In this document: piece after piece, positions 1 through 12,040 of the stretch
Position numbering within the stretch: position 1 is the first letter of the stretch
Layout of the letters: each line of letters starts with the position of its first letter
Assembly: GCA_029718625.1 (NCBI GenBank)
Contig: CM056380.1
Location: 18,226,886 to 18,290,885 of the forward strand
Origin: Synaphobranchus kaupii
Lineage: Eukaryota > Chordata > Actinopteri > Anguilliformes > Synaphobranchidae
Reading direction: 5' to 3'
Length of the DNA stretch: 64,000 nucleotides
Notes under the pieces: generated by a model
What the model saw: only the letters and a program-made list of their open reading frames with translations
Databases searched by the model: none
What the model was told of the DNA's origin: nothing
Program-made: the position numbers and the translations under genes

Positions 1-295
1 GAAACCTGCTGAGTCTGAATTGTAGCTTAGCCGAATGTGCTAACTGCTAAACCAGGACATTGAGTGCCAGCTGCCTCCGCCTCTGGGGTGCACAGTGTAC
101 CCCCCACACAGCTGTGAATGGAGCTGTGCTGAAAAACACCCTCCAGTACCCCCTTCCCCCCCCCCCATCTCCAGCACCAGCACAGCAGGGCGAACGCCAC
201 CTGCAGTACTCGCCCAACCACCCGTCATGTGATCTGGCCCAAAGAAAAAGGCCAGTGGAGCCACAGGCCATAGTGTATACACACACACACATGTA
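1..295. other. Unassigned non-coding sequence
   Basis: Holds a C-run near 158-167 and a short (AC)n near 279-290. The small open frames here show no recognisable protein signature. Confidence 0.5.
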
Positions 296-1360
296 CAGTT
301 GGAAGTCGGAAGTTTACATACACTTAGGTTGAAGTCATTAAAACTTATTTTTAACCACTCCACAGATTGCATGTTAGCAAACTATAGTGTTGGAAAGTCA
401 GTTAGTTAATTTTTCCAACAATTGTTTACAGACAGATTATTTCACTTTTAATTCACTATATCACAATTCCAGTGGGTTAGAAGTTTACATACACTAAGTT
501 GACTGTGCCTTTAAATTTTTAATATTTGGTCGCATATCCTTTGCATGCCATGACTTCCTGATGTTTGTGACCCAACAACATATATATCTATGGGAATTGG
601 GGGGTGGGACTAGATTTAGCTGTAAATTATGCAGAGTATGGAATACATGATTGGTAAAATGGTTGTAAGTCATCAAGAGTCTGAGGTATCAAACAAGCCT
701 CAAACCATCACTCTGCTGCCAGATATGCAGTACAGTAGATATGGATGGATCACTTTAAGGGTTGTTTCTCCTGACAAATTTTCCTATTGAACTCTGGAAA
801 AATAAGTCAGGAGAAGAAACCCTTCAAGTTATCCATCCATATTTACTGTATTTCTGGCAGCAGAGTGATGATTTAAGGCTTGTTTGATACGTCAGACCCT
901 TGATGACTTAAAGCCATTTAGCCAACCATGTGTTCCATACTGTTCCAGTGTAATTTACGGCTAAATCTAGTCCCACCCCCCAATTCCCATAGAGATCCAT
1001 TCAAATGCAGAGACGTTATAGTATCACTCGTAAGAGTACCAGAAAATAAGATATCAAGAGTCTTTTGATGTTGTTGGGTCACAGACATCAGGAAGTCATG
1101 GCTTGCAAGGATATGCGACCAAATATAAAAAGATTTAAGGCACAGTCAACTTAGTGTATGTAAACTTCTGACCCACTGGAATTGTGATATAGTGAATTAA
1201 AAGTGAAATAATTTGTCTGTAAACAATTGTTGGAAAAATTACTTGTGTCAAGTTTTATTACTTTTTTTAATGTAAAATTACTTGCATGAATCTATGGAGT
1301 GGTTAAAAATAAGCTTTAATGACTTCAACCTAAGTGTATGTAAACTTCCGACTTCAACTG
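296..1360. mobile_element. Non-autonomous Tc1 element with Sleeping Beauty-type IR/DR ends
   Basis: The ends read CAGTTG(G)AAGTCGGAAG and, inverted, CTTCCGACTTCAACTG, flanked by TA at 294-295 and 1361-1362. Each end has a second internal copy of the transposase-binding direct repeat (about 473-505 and 1145-1177) around GAAGTTTACATACACT, which is the IR/DR organisation of Sleeping Beauty-like Tc1 elements. The left terminus carries one extra G. No transposase gene is present. The 1065-bp interior is mostly a large palindrome (see 520-1136). It is mobilisable only in trans, if at all. Confidence 0.92.
520..1136. repeat. Large imperfect palindrome (core copy 1) inside the Tc1 element
   Basis: The two arms are inverted copies around a loop near 776-808; for example, the block ending TTTCTCCTGAC is mirrored by GTCAGGAGA. 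The left arm lacks a block of several dozen bases that the right arm keeps (around 1000-1070). Both outer ends encode the last residues of a Tc1 transposase, MACKGYATKY-like, reading toward the element ends. Related copies lie at 45223-46592 and 55125-56806. Confidence 0.85.
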
Positions 1361-1745
1361 TATATACATATACACACACATACTGTACATACGTACACAC
1401 ATAAACACCATACATATATTTATATAATATAATATAATAACATATATGTGTATACATTTTCACATAGCCTAAATCTTAAATCTGGGTACATGAACAAGAA
1501 AATATTTCAGTAAAAATAACTACTTCAGTTTAATTTTAAATCAGGGCTTCAAAGTTGAAATATATCAGCAAGGCGATGGCAGGCTCCAGCTGCACTAAAC
1601 TGACTGGCAGCAAACTGGTGTGACCCAGTGATTATCTACAGGGGTCTGCAGGGCCCCTGGGCCCCCTCACCTGAAATGAGTTAGCGCTGATTTTAGCAGC
1701 TTAGATCACAAGATGATTATTTTGAGGAAAGACATGACAAGACAT

Positions 1746-1788
<43 letters not shown>

Positions 1789-2469
1789 ATGCATGTTTCT
1801 GTGTGTGTGTATGTGCGTGTTTGTGGGTGTAATATGTCTATTGTGGCATACCTCCAACTTTATAGTCAGGATCTAATCCCATTCAAACTCTACATATGCA
1901 TTTGCATTCACACACACACACACACGCATGCACGCAGGCACGCAGGCACGCACGTGTACACACACACAGACACACATTTCAAATCCTATATGCAGTACTT
2001 GCATAAAAAATGTCAGAGTTCAAAGTCCTTAAAATTAATTGGGTTTACAGTGTGCTTGTAAAGTGAATCAGTGATAGTTCCAACACTTCTCAAATTCAGA
2101 CAAGGGTGGCCATGCCCACTCCTGGAGCCTTGCCTGTACCTGCTCATAATCACTTAATAGGATTAAAAAATATATATATATTCATGAAAGATAAATCACG
2201 GTTACAAAACTGCAGCCACCTTTCAGTTTTCGAAAATATGTAGGTGTGAATGTAATTGGACGGATAAGGGCCAGGGGGTGGGAATTTGAGGGAGCAGGAA
2301 TTCAACCCTGCACTCCCCAGACCTGAGCTGCCATCTCGAGTAGCAAAAACAAGATGTAGCCTGAGGGGGCCGATGTTTGTTATCATTCCGCAGATTGTGC
2401 GTGGGCAAGCCCATCAAAGGTTCCACGTGTTCCGCCAAAATTTGAGATCCTCAGATAGACGATGATACC
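1361..2469. other. Non-coding stretch with CA/GT microsatellites
   Basis: Contains a (GT)n run at about 1748-1787 with interrupted GT to 1830, and an interrupted CA tract at 1909-1975. The remainder is AT-rich, with no recognised element. Confidence 0.6.
1748..1787. repeat. (GT)n microsatellite
   Basis: About 20 uninterrupted GT dinucleotides, followed by a degenerate GT tract. Confidence 0.95.
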
Positions 2470-2592
2470 CATTACATTACATTACATTACAATCACTTGG
2501 CAGACGCTTTTATCCAAAGCGACGTACAGTAAGTGCATATTGAAGGTCATTGACCCGACTACAAAGCAAATCCGATAAAGCACAAATCCGAT
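2470..2592 (-). mobile_element. L2-clade retroposon 3' end, truncated
   Basis: Begins with (ATTAC)n, then CTTGGCAGACGCTTTTATCC and AAAGCGACGTACAGTAAGTG. On the minus strand this is the conserved 3' hairpin of L2/UnaL2-type fish LINEs and their SINEs, followed by a (TGTAA)n tail. The internal part resembles the longer copy at 27313-27715, including GTACAGTAAGTGCATA and AAAGCACA. Heavily 5'-truncated. Confidence 0.75.
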
Positions 2593-3455
2593 ACCCGCCG
2601 TGGGTGCACTTTTAGCGCTGGGCGTCCTCATATGAAATTCTGGAATTTGGTGTGTCCCCACTCTTTCCCCTCTTACAGGACAGCCCAAACCATCATAAAT
2701 CATGATCATATTTTGTTCCGTCTGCTTTCAGCTGTCAGACTGCAGGCCCATTGGATATGTCTGTCTGACAAGGCCTTTTCTAAGGAGCTGCCATGTTTGA
2801 GACTCAGCCAACAAACCTCTGCACACAACAGAATGTCACCCGTGGTTCTGAGAAACCGACACCGCACCCGCGCCGATCCGTTTCTTTGGGCAGCCGGAGA
2901 CACTCGGGATAAAGGGGCGAACAGAAGCAGTACAGCTTGCCTCCACAAGGGGGAGCGGCAGGGGAAACTGAGCACCCCGTCCCCGTCCCCGTCCCAGGGC
3001 TAGTGGGGTTTAATTCCAGAGTCTTCTCCGGTTTCCATCCAGGAGCGGCACGTAGACGGAGCGGCAATATCCGACACGCCCGCAAACGACCTGACGCCTC
3101 CCCGCCCAGGCTGCGGGCCTGTCAGAACATAGAACAGCGGGGTCCTCACAACAGCCAGCCGGTTAGCGAGTGTGGAATCCAGTGGCTCTGATGTTGCTTG
3201 TCCTGAGCGACGCTTTACCTCACACTTCCGCCCTGTGAAAGCCTGCGAGGCGCGCGGGGTATTGTAACTTCAAAAGGCATCGCCGTCTGACCGTGTTGTT
3301 TGAGCGCACATCACCTCGGGCACCAGGAACCATCTCTCTGAGACAAATTAGCAAGGTATCAAAGTCAGTATGTAAATGTCTCTGTAAACGTCTCTCTGGG
3401 TTCCTCCACTGTGGCTTTGCTTAAGAATAACAGGACATGTCACACAAGGGAAGCA
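2593..3455. other. Unassigned, partly GC-rich stretch
   Basis: About 2840-3150 is richer in G+C and CpG than its surroundings and contains a short (CCCCGT)n run near 2978-2998. There is no recognisable reading frame and no core promoter motif I would defend. Confidence 0.4.
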
Positions 3456-3458
3456 TGT

Positions 3459-3501
<43 letters not shown>

Positions 3502-3590
3502 TAAACACACATGCGCGCACACACACAGACACACACACATACCTACACACACTTTCACACACACAAAGTCTCTCTCACACACGCATATAT
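3456..3590. repeat. (CA)n microsatellite, compound
   Basis: An uninterrupted (AC)n core to about 3496 is followed by interrupted CA-rich sequence. The His/Thr-rich and Cys/Val-rich open frames across it are artefacts. Confidence 0.95.
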
Positions 3591-5610
3591 TTGTGTAAGA
3601 TGATTGTACTGTATATAAATATGTTTGACCCCAATCCAGTCAGGTGCCAGACATCACAGGCAAGTGTAATCATAACCCAAAACTGTGGTGCTGCCCTCAG
3701 CATACAGGTCTGAGTAATTCCACATCATCATATTCCTTAAGATGTTTCACTTAATTATCCAAAATGAGAAGAACCCTTAGACCAAAGGGTGTCCATATTC
3801 CTGCAAACGGGCAAAAAAAATTATGTGCGTAGGCATGTGTTTGCGTACATGTGTGCAAGTGTCTTTGTGTGTGCGTGCATGCTTGTGCATATGGAATGTC
3901 ATTCACTGCATATTGTTCCCAGTAATCTTAAGGAAAACCGTATATCAAACAGCAAAATAAAATCTGGGAACAGCACACACCAAAACGTTAACCACAAATT
4001 ATACATCAAGAGCCTATACTTCAAAAATAGACTGCCATTATCTGTCATTATCCCCAGGGCTTACAAGTCTACTCATTTAGTTATGATGTAATAGATTTAT
4101 GATTTCTCTTTTTAAAATGGGTTTTCCTTGTGACCCCACCTCTGCCCCAGTTTGAGGTTGTTTAAAATCGTACGAGGGCTAAGCACCCGCACGTCATGTC
4201 ATCCGCGGGATTCGTTTCTAGGGCTCAGGTTCCACGTTTCACCACATGCTGAAATGCACCAATATGGAGAAATACGAAGACCGCTCTCGGTCCAGCCGCA
4301 TCAAGGGGAGACACATAATAAGGTCTTTGAGAGCTAATAATACACTCTGTGAGATGATAAGCTCGGAGAGGCCGAAAAGCCTACAGGGCGTACTGTACGG
4401 GTAAAACTCAAAGGCGTCTGGCTGCCAAAAGTCATTACCGTTCCTGTCACTGTGACACATAAATATAATTCCCCTGACATACCGCAAGCAAGGAGCAGAG
4501 AGCCAATACAGAGCCAAAAAAGGATTCCATCGTCTGCCCAAATTATAGCCACGATACAGAATATAAATTCTGTGATGCCGCTAACGACGCGACCTTCAAA
4601 TGCTCTCCACGCTATTGCTGTGATGGTGTGGAAGTGCTGGTCGTTGCCGTCAAAGTAGTCTTGACCCCAGATGCTCTTTCTTTCAGATCTGGAAGGGAAG
4701 TTCCCTGTAGCTAATTTTAGCCAGCGTCATTATGCTATAGGTCTGTGGTTGAGCTTGAGCCGCGACCTCCAACTCGAGCCCCACCTACACAAGATCATCA
4801 CCTGCAGACTTCCCCCTACAACGAAGTTCACCTCTTCATTCAGCAGGGGGAGCACCTTTAATGTAGATAGTATCCAGTGAGTAAATAGCAAGTCTTGAGA
4901 AAGACAGAAAGTTGTGTGGTGATTTGTGGAACAGTTAAAATACAAATGCAAAAGTAATAATTGCAAAAGGTCTCTGTATGTTATGACAGTGTTCTGTGGG
5001 TACTGAACTCTTGTACTGCACAAGGCAAAAAGTTAACAGCTAAAAGTAGCCACAATCGCTTGTTGAAGGAAACTGTTCATACTCTTGACTGCAGTGGGCA
5101 ATATTGCCTTCCCAAACAGCAGTCGCTTGCCTGCTCTTGCTTCCGAACTCGGAACTTGGAATCCTCCCCCCTTGTAAACTCCTGCAGCAACCTCGAACTT
5201 CCGATATCATGTCTGTCTCCATGTTCAAGTCACAGCACCAAATGAACATGGGTTTGAAACTGTGGGCCTCCCTGTTGGCATGGTACACCAGGAGATGTGA
5301 TTAGCTCTCCTTGAGGAGCTAAGTGAAAAAGGCCTTTCCTGGCTCTAGAGGTCACCTTCACAAGTGGACATTCTTTGTCCTCAGTCATGCCTCCTGCAGT
5401 GATGTTAGGTGACTCACAGGCGTGCTCAAGTCACAGCACTGATGTGGGGAGGAGTAGATCTAGTCTGGGTTCTGAAATAGCGACGCTCACTGTCTGCACG
5501 CCACATCGAAACTGAAGACTCAGCTCAGGTTCCAGCTCCAGGGATGGCAGGACATCACTTCCTGTTGTGGGCATTATGGAACTTCAGGGAGATGAAGACA
5601 CTAATGTTTC
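3591..5610. other. Unassigned non-coding sequence
   Basis: No recognised repeat family or exon. Several 60-100 codon open frames (e.g. 4152-4337 plus, 4239-4541 minus, 4961-5245 plus) show no domain signature and no splice context I could support. Confidence 0.4.
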
Positions 5611-5727
5611 CTTACATTATGAGCATTTAGCAGACACTTGTCCAGAGCGATTTATTTTTGTATTTTTACATAGTATCCATTTATACAGCTGGATATACAG
5701 TATACTGAAGCAATTCAGGTTAAAGGC
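5611..5727 (-). mobile_element. tRNA-type SINE 3' half (L2-tailed), minus strand
   Basis: On the minus strand it reads AACCTGAATTGCTTCAGTAT, then a block about an ATCCAGCTGTATAAATGGAT box, then CGCTCTGGACAAGTGTCTGC and a short AT-rich tail. These are the body and L2-type tail seen in the fuller plus-strand copy at 21430-21626. The tRNA-like 5' part is missing. Confidence 0.75.
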
Positions 5728-7632
5728 ATACTGAACTTTGTTAGAACAAAATGTTTTATGAGTTGTAATATTCACGCTCATCTTCATGACTTGGGTATCC
5801 GTGTGATATAAAAGGTAGTAGTTTCCCCAGTGTGGTAAGCAGAAAACAGAAGTCTTAGTGCACTCTGTCACCATTTTGGCTCTGTGTTAGTTTGATGTAG
5901 GTATTTGGGAATGGACATGAGTCTTCAGAAGTGCATTTTGTGATGGCTCTGAGTCGTCACAAAGATCCCCAAAGAGAAATGGTTCTTTACAGGGCACACT
6001 GGATGGATGAACTGAAAGAAGGGTAAACAGGGCAGTGTTTTCATAAACAGGAACTTGTCCAGCGTGGCGTCTGCCACATGTAATGTAATCGCCACATGAT
6101 GTTACTTCAGTCATGACTTTAGACTCCATGGTGGTTGGTTGGGGAGTCTCAATGGGGGAAAACTGCAGAGTGTGTGATGATGACCTTGGCGTGTGGTTTG
6201 CGTGGGTGATGCATCGCATATAATTAGATGTACATGAGTAAGGAGGTTCTGTGGAGTTGGGTGGTTGGCTGTAGTTTATAGAGTTTGTATAAATGAGAGA
6301 GGAAGTGCATGGAATCTGCTCTATTCCTTCTTGAACTTCTGCTGAGAAACCTCAATTTTTGGAGCAGACATGGGTCGGAGGCAATAGAAAACAACCACAG
6401 CCTCCATTGTTCAAGGCCAAAGTTTCAGCTGCTCTGTCTATAAAAACAGAATACCCTGCAGTAATGAAGACACTTAAGATGATGCCGGCGACAAAAACAA
6501 AGGGTTTAAACTAAAGTATTAAAAAGACAGACACCACAAGGCTTAAATCCAGAAGTGCTCGTCTAAGCGGAGAGTGGTCTCTTCTGCTGGAGACGCTGGG
6601 GTCTACCCCCATCGATGACACAGCACAAGTAAGGTAGCAGTCGGTCTCCTCAGAATACAAAGGAAGTGCTGTGTGTGTCTTGCTGTTTGTCATCAGTCAG
6701 TCTCAATGGGGGGTTTAACGATGGCGATCCAGGGTTGCAGTTGAAAGACTGATGACTGCGGGAGCTGCAGGATTAGTTTTGGAGCCCGAGAATGACAGGA
6801 ATAATGAGGTAAGTGCACGGAGAATGACAGGCAAATTAAAGGGGAAACGGGTGGGAGACCGAGGGGCAAGAGGGGGCGGACAAAAGACAAGAAGAATAGT
6901 AACACTGGGAAACAACACCATGGTAAAATAACTCCTGGAAAACCTGGAAACTAAAATAAACTACTAATACTAAAACTACTACTAGTCTGAAACTCATAAG
7001 TAGGCCTCGCCCGATGGAGACCCCACACCAGAGCCGGCTGCTGGCATAAACCAACCACAACCATCCCTGGGCCACAAAAACACTGTGGGGGCACAAAAAC
7101 ATTCTTTTTTAGGGCCACCAAAGGGCCTTTTTTAGGGCCTACTCTCCCCCACAATTTGACACCCCCTCCCCCTTACCAACGCATCCAAATTCAGTAGTGT
7201 TGGAAAAAACAATTTCCCAATGCTACTCCCTCCCAGTCTGATTCCAACATTCTTCAATGGGCCATCTTGCATTAATTTAGCAGGCGCTCTTACGTCCATA
7301 ACAAGTTCTAAGAAGTGAAACTTACACCATAATGTGAATGTCGAGTACAAAGAAGGGAGTGTTAGTGGGTGGGGAGTGGAAGGGGGGGTCCCGCCCCACC
7401 CTCAAAAGCTAAATTCCAAGGAAGCACACCTCCGGATAGCAGTGTTCATCTTTTCCTCCCGACACCTGTAGCGTTCCACCCTGCCCTCGGGAGAGGAACT
7501 CTATCACCCAGTACAAACAGGGAGATTAAAGCAGCTCGCTCTCAGGGCTCCAGAGTTAAGGAACTGGCTGTTCTAATCGGAGAGGTCATATGGGGTGGCA
7601 GAGAAAGGAAAAGGATGGGCTGATGCCTTTCA
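5728..7632. other. Unassigned non-coding sequence
   Basis: No exon recognised. Around 7060-7150 there is a locally repetitive purine/pyrimidine stretch with repeated AGGGCC and CACAAAAACA motifs. Confidence 0.4.
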
Positions 7633-7712
7633 CAGCCATGGTTCCCAAACTGGGGGGTCGCGGGGTCTACTGTTTATTTGAGGGGCCGAGGCGGGTCACA
7701 AGATTAGATGCA
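7633..7712. mobile_element. Possible hAT-type terminal remnant
   Basis: The motif CATGGTTCCCAAACTGGGGG followed by GTCGCGGGG resembles the common hAT terminal sequence (CAGnGGTTCCCAAACT...). No matching inverted terminus was found in the next kilobase, so at best this is one orphan end. Confidence 0.35.
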
Positions 7713-9382
7713 TTTATTAAAAATTAAAAAAGAACATGCACGTAATACACCGTTCCTTGACAGTCACACCAGTCAAATGAAGCACTATCTACAGTGTGCA
7801 TAGAGTTATTTTGACACTTGTTTTTTTTTAATCAATATTTTAGTAAGAACGTAAGAAATTTTAACATCAATAATGAATGGGTCATAGTAACTACGTTCAC
7901 TCATTATGCAGGCTCAGAAGGTTTTGGAAGCAGTGTTCTAAAGGCACTGTACTAGTATGAATTATTTTTGACCACCCCCAGTGCCAGCTGTTCTTGGAAG
8001 TGCCAGACTTCACCAAAGCTTTGAGAGCGGCATTGTTCATCTCTGATCTGCAGCTGCATATGGATTTAAACGTGTGTCCCAGCCAGCCAGGTTGCGGAAA
8101 TGCTGTTCTTGTCATTCCCTCTGTTTGCGAGCATCTTTTAAACATTTCAAAGAGTAACTACACCCACTGTTTCAGCCTGTCTCTACCACGCAATTTTGAA
8201 AAATACTTTGTGGGCTGAGCGAGGGAGAGGGGTGGGGGCGGAGAAGCTGTGTCCATCGTCATTTGCATAAATTAACGTACATTGTACAAATGATTTCGTA
8301 TAACTCGGACCAAACTGTCAAACTAGACATTGCACATCAAATATGAATCAAGATTCAGCAACTGCATGGCCTATTTCTCACCTCAAATATTTTCAGAAAC
8401 ATATTTTAGTGGACTATTTAAGAGAATTGAACAGGACGCCACGTTGTTCCGGTTTAAAAACGTGGAGGCGAAACGAAAGTAACGTAGCGGGTCTAACCAA
8501 TCAGGTGCCGGCTGTTTCCGCTGTGGGCGACAACAATTATCCATATAATGTAGAGGTACCTCCAAAGAGGTACACTGACATCACGATTGGGGTGGGGGCA
8601 GTGTGGGGAGCAGAAAGGAAATTTCAACCATTAGGGGCAGCACAAAGACAGCTTTTCTACCAGTTTCTTATGATATACAATATTATTTCAGAATTGTTGA
8701 AATAACGGAATGCATGAATAAGTTTCATTATAAGGTAGACAAAAAAACACGTTTACAGCAAAAGAAAAGTGATCTAGAGTGTAGTTACCCATTAAAAGTA
8801 AATGTGTATTCCTGAGAGGTGTGGTAAAAAAGAGATGTTATGGAAACATTTGTTATTCACAAACATTACTGCAGCAATGTAAAAAAATTAAGTTGTAATG
8901 AAGTTTTGTGCAACCAAATGTTCGGCTCATTCTTGGATGAACTTTTAAGCTAATTATTCTGAAAGCGTACGGTGTTAATTGCTTCAATTGCGTCCTTATA
9001 TCAATGAGTGCTCTCTATGTAGGTCAGGCCTGCTCAAAGTTTCAAATTGTCAAGTTGCATTTATTAAAATGGATATCAACGTCTTCACCCTGCATAAAAG
9101 CCACTTGCAGGAGAAACAAGTAATCAAAGGCTTGAGCAGAGTGATCGCATAATAACAATACACAAAAATTAAATACGTAATGTGTAATTTAAAGATTTTT
9201 TCCACTTTTAGTAGTACTGTGGGTTAAATCCACATTTGCCCTTAACTCTGGCATACAATTAAACACAAGTATTCTTTTTTCCAGTTTGGTTCAATGACCA
9301 CCAAAATGAACTTGCTGATTATAATAAAGGCATACGCACATCCTATATTCAGCGCAGGTGCTAGGTAAAAAAAGAATAATGC
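7713..9382. other. Unassigned non-coding sequence
   Basis: Open frames at 7994-8218 (plus), 7897-8145 (minus) and 8343-8705 (plus) have no recognisable domain. Nothing else assigned. Confidence 0.4.
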
Positions 9383-9577
9383 AAAATAAGAGTGAAACAC
9401 CAACACACTGCTATAATGCTCTCAAGTGACCGTTTTATTAAGCTACATCCGTGCGCAGTCGCAGTTTTGACCAAATCGGTCTTTGTCAGGTAATGAAGAC
9501 GGACTTGGTCAAAATATTGTCATTCTCCGTGCACTTACCTGCATTAGAGCAGTGTGCTGGTGTTTCTTTCTTATTTT
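9383..9577. mobile_element. Short inverted-repeat (MITE-like) element
   Basis: The left end AAAATAAGAGTGAAACACCA and the inverted right end AAAATAAGAAAGAAACACCA match closely, and the similarity extends about 37 bp inward (CACACTGCTnTAATGC). The centre contains a GGTCTTTGTCAGGTAATGAA motif. No target duplication was resolved and there is no coding capacity. Confidence 0.6.
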
Positions 9578-9785
9578 GAACCAAAACTAACTTGCAATAA
9601 TGTGTTAGTTTAAAAAAAAATAAAATAAAAAACTAAAATTTAATATTGATAATTGAATAATTTAAGCTCAAGGATAACAGGCTTATATCACCTCTGCTGG
9701 CATTGGCACGTATTCTCTGTTCTGTTTGTCTGCTTGTCTGCCAAACTGTGCTTGGGAGCGAAGAACAACGGAGCTCGCGAGAAAC

Positions 9786-10036
9786 GGTTGTGTGAAAATA
9801 CCGCGACCGTAAACCGTGCTAGGTCAAGAGTTGTGTAACAAAGCCGCCGACCGTAAACCGTGCCAGGTCTACGGTCATGTGAAAATACAGCTGACCGTAA
9901 ACCATGCTAGGTCAATAGTTGTGTAACAATGCCACCGACTGTAAACCGTGCTAGGTCAACAGTTGTCTAACAATGCCGCCGACCGTAAACCGTGCCAGGT
10001 CTACAGTCGTGCGAAAATACTGCCGACCGTAAACCG
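9786..10036. repeat. 44-bp minisatellite with two alternating unit types
   Basis: GACCGTAAACCGTG (or a one-base variant) recurs exactly 44 bp apart at 9805, 9849, 9893, 9937, 9981 and 10025. Type A units carry TAGGTCAA...TTGTGTAACAA; type B units carry CAGGTCTAC...GTGAAAATAC. The order is A B A A B plus a partial unit. Confidence 0.93.
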
Positions 10037-12040
10037 CGGCTGAGGTTAAATGCTGGCCCTGTGCGTAAGGCCTAATTTCTGTAGCTAAATCTGCAAGAAT
10101 GGAAACTGAATCCTAAATTTTTCAACAGACCTCGACAAAGCATCCACAGCAATAACTATTCACAGACTGCAGTCTCCGTGTCCCCAAGCAAATGGAAGAC
10201 AGAACTGAGTAGTTTGAGACAGGCATGTGGCTGAATCTGACTCTTTTGTATCCTTCAGTAAAACCTATGCCCAGCTTTTGGTTTCCAGAATGTTCCAAAA
10301 AACGTAGGGTAAATATAAACAGAACTTGACTGGAATGAAAATGCGTACAAGACTGCCCGGGAGGTATTCTTGTCATAATCATGTCGCACAACCGCAGGTA
10401 AACCTAACCAGAATGTTCCCCAATGTCCTTAAAACACCATGTTTTAGTTGGGTATGCTTTTTTATTGGTTTGGCCAATAAAAACCAGATGCAATCATGAG
10501 ATGGAAAGCGCACTATAAATGCAATCCATTATCATTATCCAATCCATTACAATCACAATTTTATGTGTTATCGCTTAATGTGTTATCGCTTAATGGGAGG
10601 TTATATAAAAAGATGTTCTAGCTACTGACCAGATTTTCTGCAATGATGGTGAGGCCTCACCCAAGCCTGCCTTAAACGTCTGTAACATCTAGGCCTGAAT
10701 CCAAACAACATTTTTACTTCACTTTAACTCACGATTAAACACAGCCATTGGTTTTTCTTCTTCCCAAACACATTTGGGCTAGTTCATTTTGGTGATTGCT
10801 GAATATCCATGAAAATAAATGAACGCCTGCATTTGAGAGTCAGAGTTAAGGACAAATGTTTATTATACTCAGGCCATAATTCCACTTTGAGGCAAAGCAG
10901 TTGGTAAAGCTCCGCTGTGTACTTTTCTGTACACTAAACATTTATTTTAGCATCTAGACCAGCATTCCTTGAGTGATACACAGAATCTGTGCGATGCTTT
11001 TAAGAGCCTGCTGTCCCCTCAGGTCCATTATCTGCTAAATGTGCTCTTCGTAAGTTTACATTTCAAATATTAATGCTTCCAGACAGCAGTTTTACAATGA
11101 AATCCTTTTTTTTTTTTTCACGTGATCTTGAATGAATAAATTGCGTAATTATAATTTATAACATCTGGGTGATGAATGTAAATGGCGTCATTATTTCTTT
11201 TCGGCAAACGCCCCTTAGCGTTTGTCTGTTGACTTCCATAACATTAGCATCTGCTCATTTGGAACCTGACGCGAGACACCAGGCAAATGTCTTTTTGGTC
11301 GTCTGGTTTTGTATTTTTTGTTCTTTTTATGATGACTAGGAAGGCGCTTGGCTGTGTTTGGGTTTTGTTTTCATTGTTTCCGGTTTGTTCTCCTTTTCAT
11401 TGTCCTGTTTTGTTTTTCTTCTATATTTCTCTTTTTATGTATTTTTGTTCTGGAAAATAAATAAAAACATCACTGCCAGTCATGTAGTGCTGGCTGTGGT
11501 CCTTGTTATTTCTGCATTTGGAGGGAACTCCAAAGCCCTTGGACAGAGTAAATTGCCTGAAAGCCTCCTTTTCAAACTGATGTCTTTCAGTTAAACATGC
11601 TCTGCAAATCCCCCACCGGATGCTCCTGTCTGAAAATAGCTTAGATGCTTTGTAGACCAGCGCCCTGTGTGGCAGGCAAGCCTGCATATACTGCACTCAT
11701 TTCACACTAAGAATTCTCTCATAAACAGAAAAAAAATATCCAATGGCTTTAGTATTTTTGCATTTACTGTTGCGTACAGGGATATTAGGTTGTTTGTGTC
11801 AAAAGGAATTAACAGTGTGCCACTGGAAAACAAACCATAAAATGTGCCTATAAAAGCAACTATGAAATGAAGCAGAGCAGAGCAGAGATCATTTTGAAAG
11901 AGTACCTGCTGTGCTGAGGTACGTGTGGAAGCATTAGTTCAGACAGCCATGGCATAGTGGATTCTCCAGCAGAGCTGTTGTGGCTGTAGCATGTGGGTAA
12001 TCGATAGCACTGCATGGATTAGCATATTATGCCGCAATTA
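10037..12040. other. Unassigned non-coding sequence
   Basis: Contains one LINE-tail-like fragment (10490-10540) and an 18-bp direct duplication of TGTGTTATCGCTTAATG near 10564-10599. No exon recognised. Confidence 0.4.
10490..10540 (+). mobile_element. LINE 3'-tail-like fragment
   Basis: GAAAGCGCACTATAAATGCA followed by ATCCATTATCATTAT resembles the common 3' terminus of fish LINEs (AAGCGCTATATAAATG plus an ATT-rich tail). Only about 50 bp is recognisable. Confidence 0.45.

Noticed and set aside
7633..8220. Complete hAT transposon
   Set aside because: Only one terminus-like motif was seen; the matching end and 8-bp duplication were not found.
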